This document shows, one piece after another, positions 1-9,998 of a DNA stretch of 38,190 bases. Both the position numbers and the translations under genes were made by a program. This DNA is from Chara braunii. Its lineage: Eukaryota; Streptophyta; Charophyceae; Charales; Characeae. The notes below the pieces were generated by a model. The model had not been told where the DNA came from and searched no databases. It worked only from the letters and a program-made list of their open reading frames with translations. Numbering within the stretch: the first letter of the stretch is position 1; each line of letters starts with the position of its first letter. The stretch spans positions 2,552,945 to 2,591,134 of the forward strand of contig BFEA01000049.1 of the NCBI GenBank assembly GCA_003427395.1, given 5' to 3'.

Positions 1-513
1 CGTGTAGGGAGGCTAGCTTGGTCTCTTATAGTGCTGGCCTCCCTTCGTGAGGTCTGAATCATTCTTCCTTGGATCTTTTCCCAGTCCCAGACCACTGCAG
101 AATGTGTCCCAGTACCTTTCCCTCAGGGTCTGCTGCTGCTGCGGCCCTTAGGCCTGAATTTCGGACTTCCAAACTGCATCTAGGCTCCCTCTTTGACTTG
201 GATCTAGACTGGGACCTTATCTCTTTGACTTCTTTATGAACAGACACATCTACTGCACGAACAAACACATTTACTGCCCGAACAGACATGACTTGCACAG
301 CCCCCTGGACGAGCCGACGTGACTCTCACTATTGAATGTTGCAACTGTTCGTCCTGGGGCACGACTGTGACCTTTGACACAACTCCTCAAGATGTGACCT
401 CTGACCCAGAGGACATGTCTTTTGATCTGCTTTTCACGAATTGAACTCTGGCCAACTGGGCCCTATTATGTTGCGTTCATCATTCAGGGTTTAAACGGGT
501 AAAGGCCCTTTTA
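1..513 (-). repeat. Left (3') LTR of element 1, truncated by window start
   Basis: Bases 1-513 repeat 7906-8490 in the same orientation, from CGTGTAGGGAGG to GGCCCTTTTA. On the minus strand the LTR would begin TAAAAGGGCC, where the right copy has TGAAAGGGCC. A TATA-like CTATAAGA (minus strand, about 22-32) lies near the window edge. The 21-bp internal repeat has two units here (238-279) against five in the right copy. Confidence 0.88.
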
Positions 514-552
514 CTCTCGCCGGGCTAGTTTCGAAGTCCTCTGAGAAAACCT

Positions 553-1047
553 TCATCTGTCTATGATATTTATTCCTCTTCTGGCTCTTTCATAAGCAGA
601 TACAATATGAGTTGCAGACTCAATCAATTCTTCTCTTGTGAACCAGCGATCTTCACTTGGGTCCTGATATGCAAATCTTACTTTATATTGCCGCTGGGGT
701 CTGCCTCTACGTCCAGTTTGAAGAGTACTTTCAGCAACAATCTTGTCCACATCATATTTCTCATCCATACTAGGAGGTATCGTCGATCTGCGACTGGGAA
801 ATAACTCATTCGTCACGCAAGGTAAGAGCTTTGAAGCGTGAAACACTGGATACGTATGCAAATGTAGAGGAATCCCAATCACATAAGAAGGTCTATCCAC
901 GTCTCCAATCACATCTAGAACCTGCCAAGGTCCTCTGTAGGCTGGTAGCAGTTTTTGGGATATGTTCTCTTCAGGAACGAACTCTTTAGACTTTACCCAT
1001 ACCAGATCACCTGCAGCAAATTGAGAAGGTCTCCTGTGCTTGTTCGC
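553..1047 (-). pseudogene. Element 1 integrase C-terminal module and chromodomain
   Basis: This is the C-terminal end of the pol polyprotein. From the upstream side, the reading shows a GPWQVLDVIGDV stretch typical of the integrase C-terminal beta-barrel, then HASKLLPC, then a chromodomain. The chromodomain has the DVDKIVAE strand, a QYKVRF strand, the DRWFTREEL segment with its aromatic residue and a closing helix ending in AYERARRG. Chromodomains of this class direct integration to particular chromatin; that role is family knowledge, not shown here. The reading ends at a stop at 553. It is separated from the integrase core by an in-frame stop at 1048-1050, so the polyprotein is broken. Confidence 0.85.
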
Positions 1048-1988
1048 CTATTCTATCATCTGATGATGTGCCTTTATGATATTCTTCTTTACTTTCTCAA
1101 TATCTTTATGATATTGTATTGCAAATTCACTTCTTCGTAATGGAAGCTTATGCACTTGATCTGGGTTCAGGCGATCGAAAGGTCTGCGTGGACGCCATCC
1201 CAAATGCAACTCCATCGGAGTCTTGCACGTAGATAGGTGAACAGAGTTATTATATGCACTAGCAACTTTGGGCAAATGCTCGTCCCAGTCAATCTGGTCG
1301 GGACGTATGTACATACGCGGCGTTTGCTGCAAAATCTTGTTCATTTGCTCAGTCTACCCATTTGTCTCAGGGTGTCGACCTGATGACATAGTCAACTTAG
1401 AGCCATAAACGTTCATCAGTTGCTGCCATTGTTCACTCGTGAACCGCGAATCTCTGTCACTTACATCGTTAGGGGATGTCCATAATCTTTCACCCAGTGG
1501 TTAAAAACTTCCCGGATTACCAATTCTGTTCTGGCTTCCGCTGGCAATGCTACAAAGACAACATACTTACTAAACCTGTCAACAATGACCATAACTTGCG
1601 TTTTTCCATTCCTGCTTTTTACCCTTGTGTCCATAAAGTCAATAGACACAGAGTCTCCCGGACCTGTTGGAATTGGCAAAGGCTTCAATAAACCAAGAGG
1701 AGGCTGCACATTGCTCTTATTCCTTTGGCACACTTGACAACCCTGCACATAAGCGATTCAGTCGGGTTTCATACGAGGCCAAGTGTAGGAACGCAAAAGG
1801 TTCGCGTACGTCTTCTTCCATCCAAAATGGCCTTCAGTGTCATGGCACTCCCCCAAGATCAGACTTTTGATCTCTTCCACATTTGGAATACAAAGCCTAT
1901 CATGCGCATCAGTCTGCTCAAACAACAGTCCTTGTGTAATTCGATAATAATGAAACTCTTGTGGCGCTTCCTGCACACGTTGAAACAT
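1048..1988 (-). pseudogene. Element 1 integrase zinc-binding and catalytic core, broken
   Basis: Reading on the minus strand from 1988: the HHCC zinc-binding module (ECHDTEGHFG ... CQVCQRNK), then the core with the first acidic residue in SIDFMD, the second in VSDRDSRF and the glutamate in HPETNG. All three D,D,E positions are present. The copy is disrupted by a stop between the zinc-binding histidines and cysteines (after MKPD, about 1758), a frameshift near 1458 just before the second aspartate, a stop inside the glutamate motif (TAG for CAG, about 1352) and a stop at 1048. In the family, this enzyme joins the cDNA ends to host DNA. This copy cannot make a full-length integrase. Confidence 0.85.
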
Positions 1989-3388
1989 AGCGCCATAGAC
2001 AGGATCAGTGGAATACGCATTTCTAATCTTCTCCTGCTATCGGTGCCCACATCTAAATATGTTACAATGGCACCGAAGAAATCAGATCTTCGACTTAGCG
2101 CATTGGCAACAACATTATACTTCCCCTTGACTGGTTTTAGTTCAAAATCATATTGGTCAATCTCAGCGGCCCACCTAGTCAACTTAGGCGTCATCCGGGC
2201 CTGTGTTTTAAGCCAGCGAAGTGTCTCATGATCTGAGTACACTTTGAAGTGTCGTCCTAGGAGATAGTGTCGCCAATGATCGAGAGCCTCCCAGAGAGCG
2301 AACAACTCTCTCTCATACGTAGAAACGGCGACCTTTTCACTAGGTAGTCGTCGGGACATAAACTCAACAGGCCTGTATCCATTCTCATCGTCTTGTTGGA
2401 GTACAACGCCTATCCCGTACTGACTGGCGTCGGTTGTGACGACAAAGGGCAAAGAAGGATCAACAACCTTCAAAATCGGATAATTAATTAGACATTTCTT
2501 TAGACGCTTGAACGAAGCCGTACAATCTGAGTCCCACTTCCAGATGGTTTCTTTCTTTAGCAATCTACGAAGGGGTGCAACAATTATCCTGAAGTGTCTA
2601 ACGAACTTCCGATAATAGTTGGTTAGCCCAAGGAACGATCGCAACTCAGTCAAAGTGCGGGGGTTAGGCCAATCGCGAACTGCTGCAATCTTTGTGTCTT
2701 CCGGTTTGATCCCATCACCATCAAGCACATGCCCCAGATATAAAACCTGACGCTTAGCCCATTCACACTTCTTGGGGTTCAATTTCAACTTCGCCTCTCG
2801 CAATTTATTTAGCACAAGTCGAAGGTGCTCACAATGCTCATTCTGATTCTTATTAAAAATCAAAATATCATCGAGATGAACAACAACAAATTTATCAAGC
2901 CACTCGCGAAAAAGCTCATTCATCGTTCTTTGGAAAGTTGCAGGGGCATTCGTAAGACCAAAGGGCAACACAATGAACTCAAAGTGCCCATACCTTGTTC
3001 GAAAGGCAATCTTGTATTGGTCTTCTGGCTCTACGTCAATCTGATGGTAGCCAGACTTCAAATCAATCTTAGTGAAGTACTTGCTACCTTACACTCGATC
3101 CAACAAATTGTCTATTTTTGGCAGTGGTTCAACATTTTTAACTGTCATATCATTCAATTGTCTATAATCTATGCACATGCGGACCCCGCCATCTTTCTTT
3201 GGCACAAATAACACTGGCGCACCATAAGGTGAGGAGCTAGGTCTTATCCATCCCTTTTCCAACATTTCATCGAGCTGGGTTCGCAATCCATCCAATTTCT
3301 TTGGGTGACATTCTATATATAGGCCCCTTAGGAATCTGGCTTCCTGGTACAATCTTAATGCGATGTTTGATTGGTCGTTCCACGACAC
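1989..3388 (-). pseudogene. Element 1 reverse transcriptase and RNase H
   Basis: The RT fingers and palm show ...[25 protein letters not shown], then a stop (TAA for CAA, about 3086-3088), then KSGYHQIDVEPED, LPFGLTNAPATFQ and the active-site box VVVHLDDILIF. The family consensus there is YxDD, so the tyrosine is replaced by histidine while both aspartates remain. The connection domain (SFLGLTNYYRKFV) leads into RNase H with TTDASQYG, the ERELFA glutamate, YSDHETL and the ANALSRR end. The frame is lost near 2010-2040 before the integrase. RT plus RNase H copies the genomic RNA into DNA in cytoplasmic particles. Confidence 0.9.
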
Positions 3389-4046
3389 TGCTTGGGGCCT
3401 CTACCACATCTGCGAATTCTTTCAAGATCTTTTCGATTTCGGGGGACTTTGCCTCTTCTTTGACTTCTTCTTCCTTCACCGGGCACACATATGCTACAAA
3501 CACTTGATCATACAAATTATATTTTTTCATATGGCGGGCGAACGCGGGGGCACTCATACAACAATGAGCTAAGCTGCTTTCCTTACCAGATTCATGGAAC
3601 AGGCGGATTCTCTTCTTTCCACCTTGTGGACTAGGGAGCCGACACTCATGATCCGTTAACTTTATATCCGCGTCTGCAGCTTCACCCCAATCCATGCCTA
3701 AAAGAATGGCAAAAGGAAGATTATTTTCCACCAAGAGAGTCAGAGAGTGGAGAACGCATTCCACCTTCCCGCCTGCTTCGAGCTGGAAGTATATCTGGAC
3801 CCCTTCAACATATCTATCCATTACAGTTACAGTACTACTAGTTAGTTTACTCATTACGGGCTGATCTAACTGTTTTACCTTAAGTCCGAGTCTCAGCTTT
3901 TGCAAATCCTTTTTACTTATATAGATGCGCGTAGACCCGCTGTCAATCATACCTCCAACTCTTACTTTGTTTAGTTCTAGATCTGCAAATATTAGTTGTC
4001 CTCTCTGTTTTTTCATTTCGAGCCAGGCTTTGCGACAAGTGGCCAA
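3267..4046 (-). pseudogene. Element 1 retropepsin-like aspartic protease and linker to RT
   Basis: The 259-codon reading has the catalytic aspartate motif in GGMIDSGSTRIYIS (about residues 32-45), followed by hydrophobic strands and LLGMDWGEAADADI near residue 115, as in Ty3/gypsy proteases. The second half is an acidic linker (KEEEVKEEAKSPEIEK), then [16 protein letters not shown], which is the usual lead-in to RT. It shifts frame at about 3290-3310, where the sequence continues in the RT reading, overlapping it by roughly 120 bases. The DSG triad is intact, unlike the protease of element 2. Confidence 0.85.
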
Positions 4047-4235
4047 CTCATCACCTATGCTTGCGAGGGATCCACCTAGAGAGGTACATACACTAACTAT
4101 CTCTGGACAACTAACTATGTGTGGGCCGCTTACTTTTCAGCTTCGGCCAGTGGAACCTTCTGATGGGAGGATGTCTTTCTATTTACATCCGAAGTTCCGG
4201 TAGAGGCAACTGAAACATCTACTAGTTGTTCCCTT

Positions 4236-4750
4236 TTAGTATCTTGTAATCTGGGCAATAGGGAACAATGCGGTTGGGGTCACCACATTTAAGGCAATGG
4301 TCGACAACTTTCCTTTCTTGTCAAACTTTTTCTGTAATCCCCAATTTCTTCCAGGGTTCCCCTTCGGGCAGACCTGGATGGGGCGGATATGGCTTGTCCC
4401 AGTTGTTATACCAAGTGCCTCGTCCTCTACCCCAAGTGGAGTTGAAACCTCGGCCACCTTGCGAGGGACCATTGCCCCTTCCTCCCACGTAGTAGCTACC
4501 TTCGCCACCACCTCTCTGGGTACCGGGGCCTCTTCCACCACGTTCGCGGCCTCCTCTTCCTCGGCCACGGTCTCTTCCTTGTCGCCTTCCCCCGCGGGCT
4601 GCAACGGCCGCGTAGTCCCCCTCCTGAACTACCGAGTCGTTGGGCCCTCCCTCCAGACCATAATCTATCTGGTCGTAAGAGAGAGTTTCGACACCTCCTT
4701 CAAAGGTAAGAAAGAGATTGTCTTTCCCAGGTATGTTCCCTGAGATAGTG
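4236..4750 (-). pseudogene. Element 1 Gag C-terminus: RGG-rich stretch and zinc knuckle
   Basis: On the minus strand the frame giving RGRGGRERGGRGPG, then STWGRGRGTWYNNW, PHPGLPEGEPWKKLG and a zinc knuckle CLKCGDPNRIVPYC is the coding one. The basic Arg/Gly-rich tract and knuckle are the RNA-binding nucleocapsid part of Gag. The knuckle has C-x2-C and the last C in place, but arginine where the histidine ligand of CX2CX4HX4C belongs (CGC for CAC). A stop (TGA, probably from TGG) lies about 12 residues before the knuckle. The long ORF starting near 4604 in this span is in another frame and reads as a shadow. Confidence 0.7.
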
Positions 4751-4852
4751 CGGTTCTGCCACTTTTTACTCGCTTGCAGATCTTTCTAGTAATGGCAGTA
4801 GTTAGCTTCGGCTAAGAAGCCGGCATGATCTATAGAAATCTTACTAAATTTT

Positions 4853-5212
4853 TCATGTCATCCCCTCGTCCTTGGTACGGGGATATAACTGAGTACGGAG
4901 AGGGTCGGGCAGTGCTCTAACGAAGTTATTGAGAATTTGAGTAGGAGTGAGTCCATGTTCAGCGCATTGTAAAAGTTCATCCATCGTTGCTTTGAGTGTT
5001 GACGCACTCTTCCATTTCTGATCCGCAATGTTTAAAATTAACATTTTTGTTCGGCAAGCCAGATTCTTATCTTCAAATCTTTCTCTGATTGGTTTGAATA
5101 AATCTTCAATTCTCGTTTGCTGTGAGTATCCGATCATGGTCTGGAAATTAGCTTCTTTTTGCAACGATATGGCGAAGCTTATTGCATCGCCGGCCATACA
5201 CGAAGTGGCCAT
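4853..5212 (-). pseudogene. Element 1 Gag capsid-like core
   Basis: This 119-codon reading contains FAISLQKEANFQTMIGYSQQ, FEDKNLACRTKMLILNI, a helical KWKSASTLKATMDELL and ILNNFVRALPDPLRTQLYP. It has the length, helical character and closing RALPDPLRTQLYPRT motif expected of the retrotransposon Gag core that assembles the particle shell. It overlaps the upstream Gag reading by 65 bases in a different frame, so a frameshift separates the coiled-coil half from the capsid half. It is followed by about 100 bases with no good reading before the RGG-rich part. Confidence 0.7.
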
Positions 5213-6388
5213 TTAGACTTTGTCCCAATACGGGATGCGTTGTCCGTACACATACGACTCTACGACAACAATCCAATGTAGAACACTCCTCTTTTTTCCC
5301 GGTGTAGGTCCACGACACTTTAATTTTTCTTATATCCCCACTGTCTTCTCGCAGCACTCCGTTTCCTTTCTTGTCACGATCTCCCCCATCTCCGTCTCCA
5401 TCTCCTCCTCCTCCGCTGCCACGAATTATCTTTTCAATCACGGCGGGAGTAAACGTTTGGTTGATGTGATTGTCTAATTTTTCAATATATGACTGTATAT
5501 GTTGATCAACATCTTTGGCGGACTTTTGCTGGAAAGTGTTCCAGACTCCCTCAAATTCATATTGGTGGGTTTCAACTTTCTGCAAAGTTTTGTTCATCGC
5601 TGCTAACTCTTGTTTTGTATGGAGGACTGTTTCTGTCAAGAGGGCCAGTTTTTCTTCTGTTGCAATTTGCTTTTCTTTCTGGTCTTGTAGCTCTTTTTGC
5701 AACCTCGCACCTTCTGCTTGCAGCCTTTTCCTTTCGTCAAGCTTTTGCCGCTTTGCTGCTAACATTTTAATATGCAGTTCCGCATGTTTTTCCTCCAGCA
5801 AGAGTTCTTTTGCCCTTTGGTCTTTAATGGATGCCAGTTTCGCAACGAACGTATCTCTTTCCTCCTTTGTTTCTTCAATTCGATCACTGGAATATGCATA
5901 TTGATCATACCAATCCAGCGTTTTGACCTGGAGTTCACCACTTGTCTGGCTAGTTTCTCCCCTTTCTGCCCGTCGCCTGATAAGCCTGTCAGCAACAGGT
6001 TCATCTTCTTCTTCTATAGTTTGTAGTTCTTCCATCAACTCCTTTTCTAACTTTTCTTTCATTTCTTTTTTCATATTTCTTTCTCCATCTATACTTTCTT
6101 CTTTATTTCTTCTTATTTTTGTCTCTTTCTTTCTTCTTTCTCTTTCTTCTTTTCGGCCAGGCGGCGATTTATTTCAGCCTGCTCTGCCGCCGAGGGCCCA
6201 GGCTTCACAGTGCCAGATCTCATCATCATACGGGAGGTGCAGACTCTCCCGAAGCCCAGGGGAAAGAAGATGTTGAACAAGGGGCCCAACAAAACTGAAA
6301 GGGCCATCAACCCTTGCATAGGGTAATCGTCCATGATGGAACACAGCACAGGTACCCCTCCGCTGGTCCCACCAGGTAAGACCACCAC
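5148..6388 (-). pseudogene. Element 1 Gag N-terminal region with long coiled coil
   Basis: Two minus-strand readings in different frames make up the Gag N-terminus. The first (6388 to 6113) starts MVVLPGGTSGGVPVLC, has a hydrophobic stretch GLMALSVLLGPLFNIFFPLG that could be a membrane-associating segment, and ends in a Lys/Glu-rich helix. After a frameshift between 6113 and 6074 the second continues with about 180 residues of charged heptad-like helix (ERDTFVAKLASIKDQRAKE ... KLALLTETVLHTKQELAAMN), then a Gly/Asp run (RGSGGGGDGDGDGG). I infer particle assembly through coiled-coil packing. Start choice: the first ATG follows the leader and gives the only Gag-like N-terminus. Confidence 0.65.
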
Positions 6389-7244
6389 TGGTTATGCTTT
6401 GTCTAAACTAGCGTGGATGGGATTCTGCTCTGTTTTTTTTTTTTTTTCAAACTCTGGATATCGATGTTTCAGGAATAACGAATTTCAGAACTTCTATAAC
6501 TTCAATATACAATAAGACTTTTTTTTTCCCTCCCCGCTTGCTGTCTGTCTTCAACTTCAGTACACCTGGATTTTTTACTCACACTTTGTCTGGTTATATC
6601 TTGTTTTGTTTTCCTTTCTTTTATCTTTAGTATCACTAATAAGTCTGGCCTTCTGTGCAGCGATGAACTGGAGTTCTTACGAAGTCAGATGCGCTGGATA
6701 GTACCTCAGTATGGATCAGATTCGTCCAGATCACTTATGCCTTAGACTCACTTTGCATCTGACGTGGCAGTCTGCCACAACTCCCTAGTTCAGTCCTACC
6801 TCCTACTACTACATTCCAGCGCAGACGTCAGACCAGATGTCAGGAAGATGGGACCAGATGACTCGGACAAGACCCACTCTACTACCCTGACTTTATGACC
6901 AGCCTGGATCCCAGGTGACTCGACCAGACAGCAGCAGTAGTGACCACCAGAGAGGTAGGGGGAGGTATAGGTACTCGACACACACTCAGCATGCAGCCAG
7001 GTAAGGGGTAAGAAGTTCTTCTCTCTTCTGAAGTCGTCGATGAAGTCTCCTCGATCACTCCATGCTCCACGCTCCATACGCAGGTAAGCTCTCCTCCTTA
7101 GCCCCTTCCTCTTCGGCTTACTTCCCCCTCCTAATCCCAACCACTTCTCTTCTCACACTTCCACCATAGCCAGCATCTTCAAGCCAGCATATCCTTCTCG
7201 CCAGCCTTTCTCATGCCAGCACCTCAGTGAGCGCAACAAGTTCT
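6389..7244 (-). other. Untranslated leader of element 1
   Basis: About 850 bases between PBS and Gag on the minus strand. I see no convincing coding frame. It contains a T run at about 6431-6447 and several pyrimidine-rich stretches, and would hold the packaging and dimerisation signals, though none is recognisable by eye. Confidence 0.6.
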
Positions 7245-7256
7245 GCTCCGATACCA
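7245..7256 (-). promoter_or_regulatory. Primer-binding site of element 1 (tRNA-iMet type)
   Basis: The minus-strand sequence TGGTATCGGAGC begins a few bases inside the LTR end (...CTTGCA). It matches the complement of the plant initiator-Met tRNA 3' end (TGGTATCAGAGC) at 11 of 12 bases. The position and orientation fix 7260 as the inner edge of the LTR and the minus strand as the coding strand. Confidence 0.85.
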
Positions 7257-7844
7257 AATTGCAAGGAACCTCACTGTTCACAACTTGCTGGAGTGTTACA
7301 CATCGCATGCATAGATGTCATCACACAGATAAAGAAGCTTCACACAAAGCCAAGTCGAGATGAGATGAGAACCAGATAGCGCAACTCATATTATCAATTC
7401 ACATTGTATAAAGAGTATCTCGAGTTCAAGAGTTCAGCGCCAACAGATCACAAGTCTCCTTCAATCAATCGCCAACATAGGGCCTGGCTCAGCCAGCGTA
7501 TGCCCCAGATCACAGGTATGGCGCCAGCAGGTAAGTATCCACCATTTCCAACTTAGGAACCTGTCCTCCCTCTCTCTTCTCTCTCAAGATCTCTGTTCTC
7601 ATTCTCTTGTCTCATCATGCATGCACACTCCCTACTAACGAGAATCTACTTTGAATGCTACTCACTGATATCCTACCACTAACTCTTCTACTACTAACAA
7701 AGCTGGCGCAGCTATGGCTTCTTTTGCTAGCCAGCGCCCAACACTTCTCCTTCCTGGCGCGGCTTTCAAGCCAGCGCTCCTTCCCTGCACTCTAGCGTAC
7801 AAGTGCCATAGCACTTCCACGCATCAATGCCAAAGGGAATCTGT

Positions 7845-7965
7845 CGTGTAGGGAGGCTAGCTTGGTCTCTTATAGTGCTGGCCTCCCTTCGTGAGGTCTG
7901 AATCNCGTGTAGGGAGGCTAGCTTGGTCTCTTATAGTGCTGGCCTCCCTTCGTGAGGTCTGAATC
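7845..7965. other. Assembly junction: single N inside a 60-bp exact duplication
   Basis: Bases 7845-7904 and 7906-7965 look identical and are separated by one N at 7905. The same 60 bases open the window at position 1. This is what two contig ends sharing an overlap look like when a scaffolder abuts them without merging, so the LTR probably contains the block only once. Confidence 0.85.
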
Positions 7966-8142
7966 ATTCTTCCTTGGATCTTTTCCCAGTCCCAGACCAC
8001 CGTAGAATGTGTCCCAGTACCTTTCCCTCAGGGTCTGCTGCTGCTGCAGCCCTTAGGCCTGAATTTCGGACTTCCAGACTGCATCTAGACTCCCTCTTTG
8101 ACTTGGATCTAGACTGGGACCTTATCTCTTTGAATTCTTTAT

Positions 8143-8247
8143 GAACAGACACATCTACTGCACGAACAGACACATCTACTGCACGAACAGACACATCTAC
8201 TGCACGAACAGACACATCTACTGCACGAACAGACACATTTACTGCCC
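8143..8247. repeat. 21-bp minisatellite inside LTR
   Basis: Five head-to-tail units of GAACAGACACATCTACTGCAC; the last carries two changes. The same place in the left LTR (238-279) has only two units, so the array changed length after insertion or between template and copy. Confidence 0.9.
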
Positions 8248-8490
8248 AAACAGACATGACTTGCACAGCCCCCTGGACGAACAGACGTGACTCTCACAAT
8301 TGAATGTTGCAACTGTTCGTCCTGGGGCATGACTGTGACCTTTGACACAACTCCTCACTTAAGCTAAGATGTGACTTTTGACCCAGAGGACATGTCTTTT
8401 GATCTGCTTTTCACGAATTGAACTCTGGCCAACTGGGCCCTATTATGTTGCGTTCGTCATTCAGGGTTTGAATGGGTAAAGGCCCTTTCA

Positions 8491-9261
8491 TCAACGAAGA
8501 ACCAATGTTGATATCCTATCTGGCGCTGGGCGCCCAGACTACGAATGGCAGATCCTATCTAGCCTAGACTACAATGCCGCTAATGACGTCAACAGCTCTC
8601 TGAAGTACGAGCCGATCTCGGCCAATGCCGCACGCCTCAAGCACCAGGTATGTCTCTCGTATCACTCACAACCTCATTCCCCAACTCACAGATGCAACTT
8701 GCACCCAAGGACCACCATGCACCCCATTCAACATACAGCAGCGCAGCTCGGCTATGGCTGCCTGCTCCTTCCAGCTCGCCCGTGAGCGTGTGAGCGCTGG
8801 CCAGCGATAGCGCAGCAGCGCTTGCGCACAAGCAGCCATTGCCCGAATGTCCAATGCGTGGGCAGGTCCTTCCCTATATCGAAGTGGCCTGCTGCTGCGT
8901 GCTGTGCTGCGGTACTGGGCCCCGACCTAGAAGCTTCCGGTAGGCCGAGGGAGGGTGAACCTCAGTCCAAACGAATCAGGCCCAGGGCCACCGACAGTCA
9001 CCCGTGCCCAATTACCCACGGTCTGAGTTGGGTCCATGCTGTGTAACTCGCCCAGGGCCTGACTTAGATACATTTGATAAAGGAGGCCAGGGCCTGGGCG
9101 CCTTCAACCAACTGGTACTGCGCAACTGCCTGAGTTTTACTCCAGTTGCGAAGTAGTCAAAAATAGGCCTCTTGTTGTCTGTCGAGCCTGCCTTCACTTA
9201 GGGCGGCCGACCTGTTGCAAATAGGGGCTCGGTAGGGCTTATTGAGGGCTTGTGCCTCGCA
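8491..9261 (-). repeat. Left (3') LTR of element 2, truncated by element 1
   Basis: It matches 16421-17190 of the right LTR throughout with only scattered changes, ending ...TGTGCCTCGCA. Its first 167 or so bases are displaced by the element 1 insertion: the right copy continues leftward as CTCATCATCA before TCAACGAAG, while here the element 1 LTR ends at 8490. Confidence 0.88.
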
Positions 9262-9272
9262 TTCCCTCCTCC
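9262..9272 (-). promoter_or_regulatory. Polypurine tract of element 2
   Basis: The minus strand reads GGAGGAGGGAA directly before the LTR start TGCGAGGC. A purine run at this position primes plus-strand DNA synthesis in LTR retrotransposons and confirms the orientation. Confidence 0.85.
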
Positions 9273-9584
9273 ATACTTCGCTAGTCCTCTGTGAAGTTCA
9301 GTCTTCGATAACCTGGCACTTTCCGTTCTCTTGTCGATCTTGGATCTGGCATCTCCTTGTGGTCAACGATGTCATCCATGTCGACCTCGACGAGAGGGAA
9401 ACTGATCAGTTTCTTCGAACGGTGCAAGCTTAGAGGTGTGAAAAACAGGCTAAGTGCGAAGGTGTCCAGGGATCCGAATGAAGTAGGAGGGTCCGTCTAG
9501 TTCGTCCCCAACTACATCTAAAACCTGCCATGGCCCAAAGTACTGTGGCATGAGCTTACGGGAAATCCCGTGCTCCTGTCCCAG
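9273..9584 (-). pseudogene. Element 2 integrase tail and chromodomain stub
   Basis: No ORF survives, but three-frame reading of the minus strand gives RKLMPQYFGPWQVLDVVGDE, then PVFHTSKLAPF and a chromodomain-like MDDIVDHKEMPDPR, which stops short of the normal WF...REEL part. This suggests the chromodomain has been deleted or was reduced in this family. A stop separates it from the upstream integrase part. Confidence 0.6.
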
Positions 9585-9998
9585 TTAAGAAGCCTTGATC
9601 CAGACCCTGTCCCCTACCTGAAACGTAGATGGGTGACGGTGTTTGTTCTCAGATTTGATCATCGCCGCCTGTGCTTTGTGCATGTGTTCTACTGCCTGCT
9701 GCATATGACTCTCATATCTATAGGCGAATTCCAAAGTGCCTGGAGCTGCAGTAGGCTGGTTCTCAGGTAGCAGAAAATCAAGTGGGAGTCTGAGTTTGAA
9801 CGTTACTAGTAGGCTGTTAGGACTTACTCCCGTGGCACTGTGAACTGCGTTGTTGTACAGGCTGGCGATGAGACCAAGCTTCTCATCCCAATCCACTTGA
9901 TTAGGCTTAATGTAATGCCTTAGCAAGTGTTGAACAACTCGGTTCAATTTCTCTGCTTGTCCATTTGCCTCTGGATGGTTTCCAGATGTCATCTGCAA
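9585..9998 (-). pseudogene. Element 2 integrase, C-terminal half of core
   Basis: The 137-codon reading starts at the third catalytic residue (MTSGNHPEANGQAEKLNR, glutamate present), continues with VDWDEKLGLIASLYNNAVHS, and ends in the C-terminal barrel (FQVGDRVWIK). It is separated from the preceding integrase reading by a small indel near 9990-10000, where the frame changes just before QMTSGNHPE. Confidence 0.85.

Larger units (their letters stand above)
1..8490 (-). mobile_element. Ty3/gypsy chromovirus LTR retrotransposon (element 1), defective
   Basis: The unit is bounded by direct repeats. The left LTR (cut by the window start) ends at 513 and the right LTR runs 7260-8490. Reading on the minus strand, it has a 5' LTR, a Met-initiator-type PBS, a leader, Gag with a coiled coil and zinc knuckle, aspartic protease, RT, RNase H, integrase and a C-terminal chromodomain, then the 3' LTR. 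This domain order defines a Ty3/gypsy element, and the chromodomain places it among the chromoviruses. Several in-frame stops and frameshifts show it is dead. The two LTR copies differ by about 16 substitutions over about 480 aligned bases counted by eye, so it is not a very recent insertion. It lies inside the LTR of element 2, since flank 8491 onward continues that LTR. Confidence 0.9.
7260..8490 (-). repeat. Right (5') LTR of element 1
   Basis: It runs TGCAAGGAACC to GGCCCTTTCA on the plus strand, with TG...CA ends on either strand, and starts next to the PBS. The length is 1231 bases, or about 1170 after removing the duplicated block around the N at 7905; the related solo LTR is 1096. A TATA-like CTATAAGA lies on the minus strand at about 7866-7876, and again at 7927-7937 in the duplicated block. 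Five 21-bp tandem units lie at 8143-8247. Confidence 0.85.

Noticed and set aside
4236-4604. 122-codon minus-strand ORF starting MQPAGEGDKEET
   Set aside because: The neighbouring frame on the same strand carries the RGG tract and zinc knuckle, so this one is an out-of-frame shadow.
8143-8247. Possible CRISPR-like array
   Set aside because: The units are contiguous without spacers and lie in an LTR of a eukaryotic element; it is a minisatellite.
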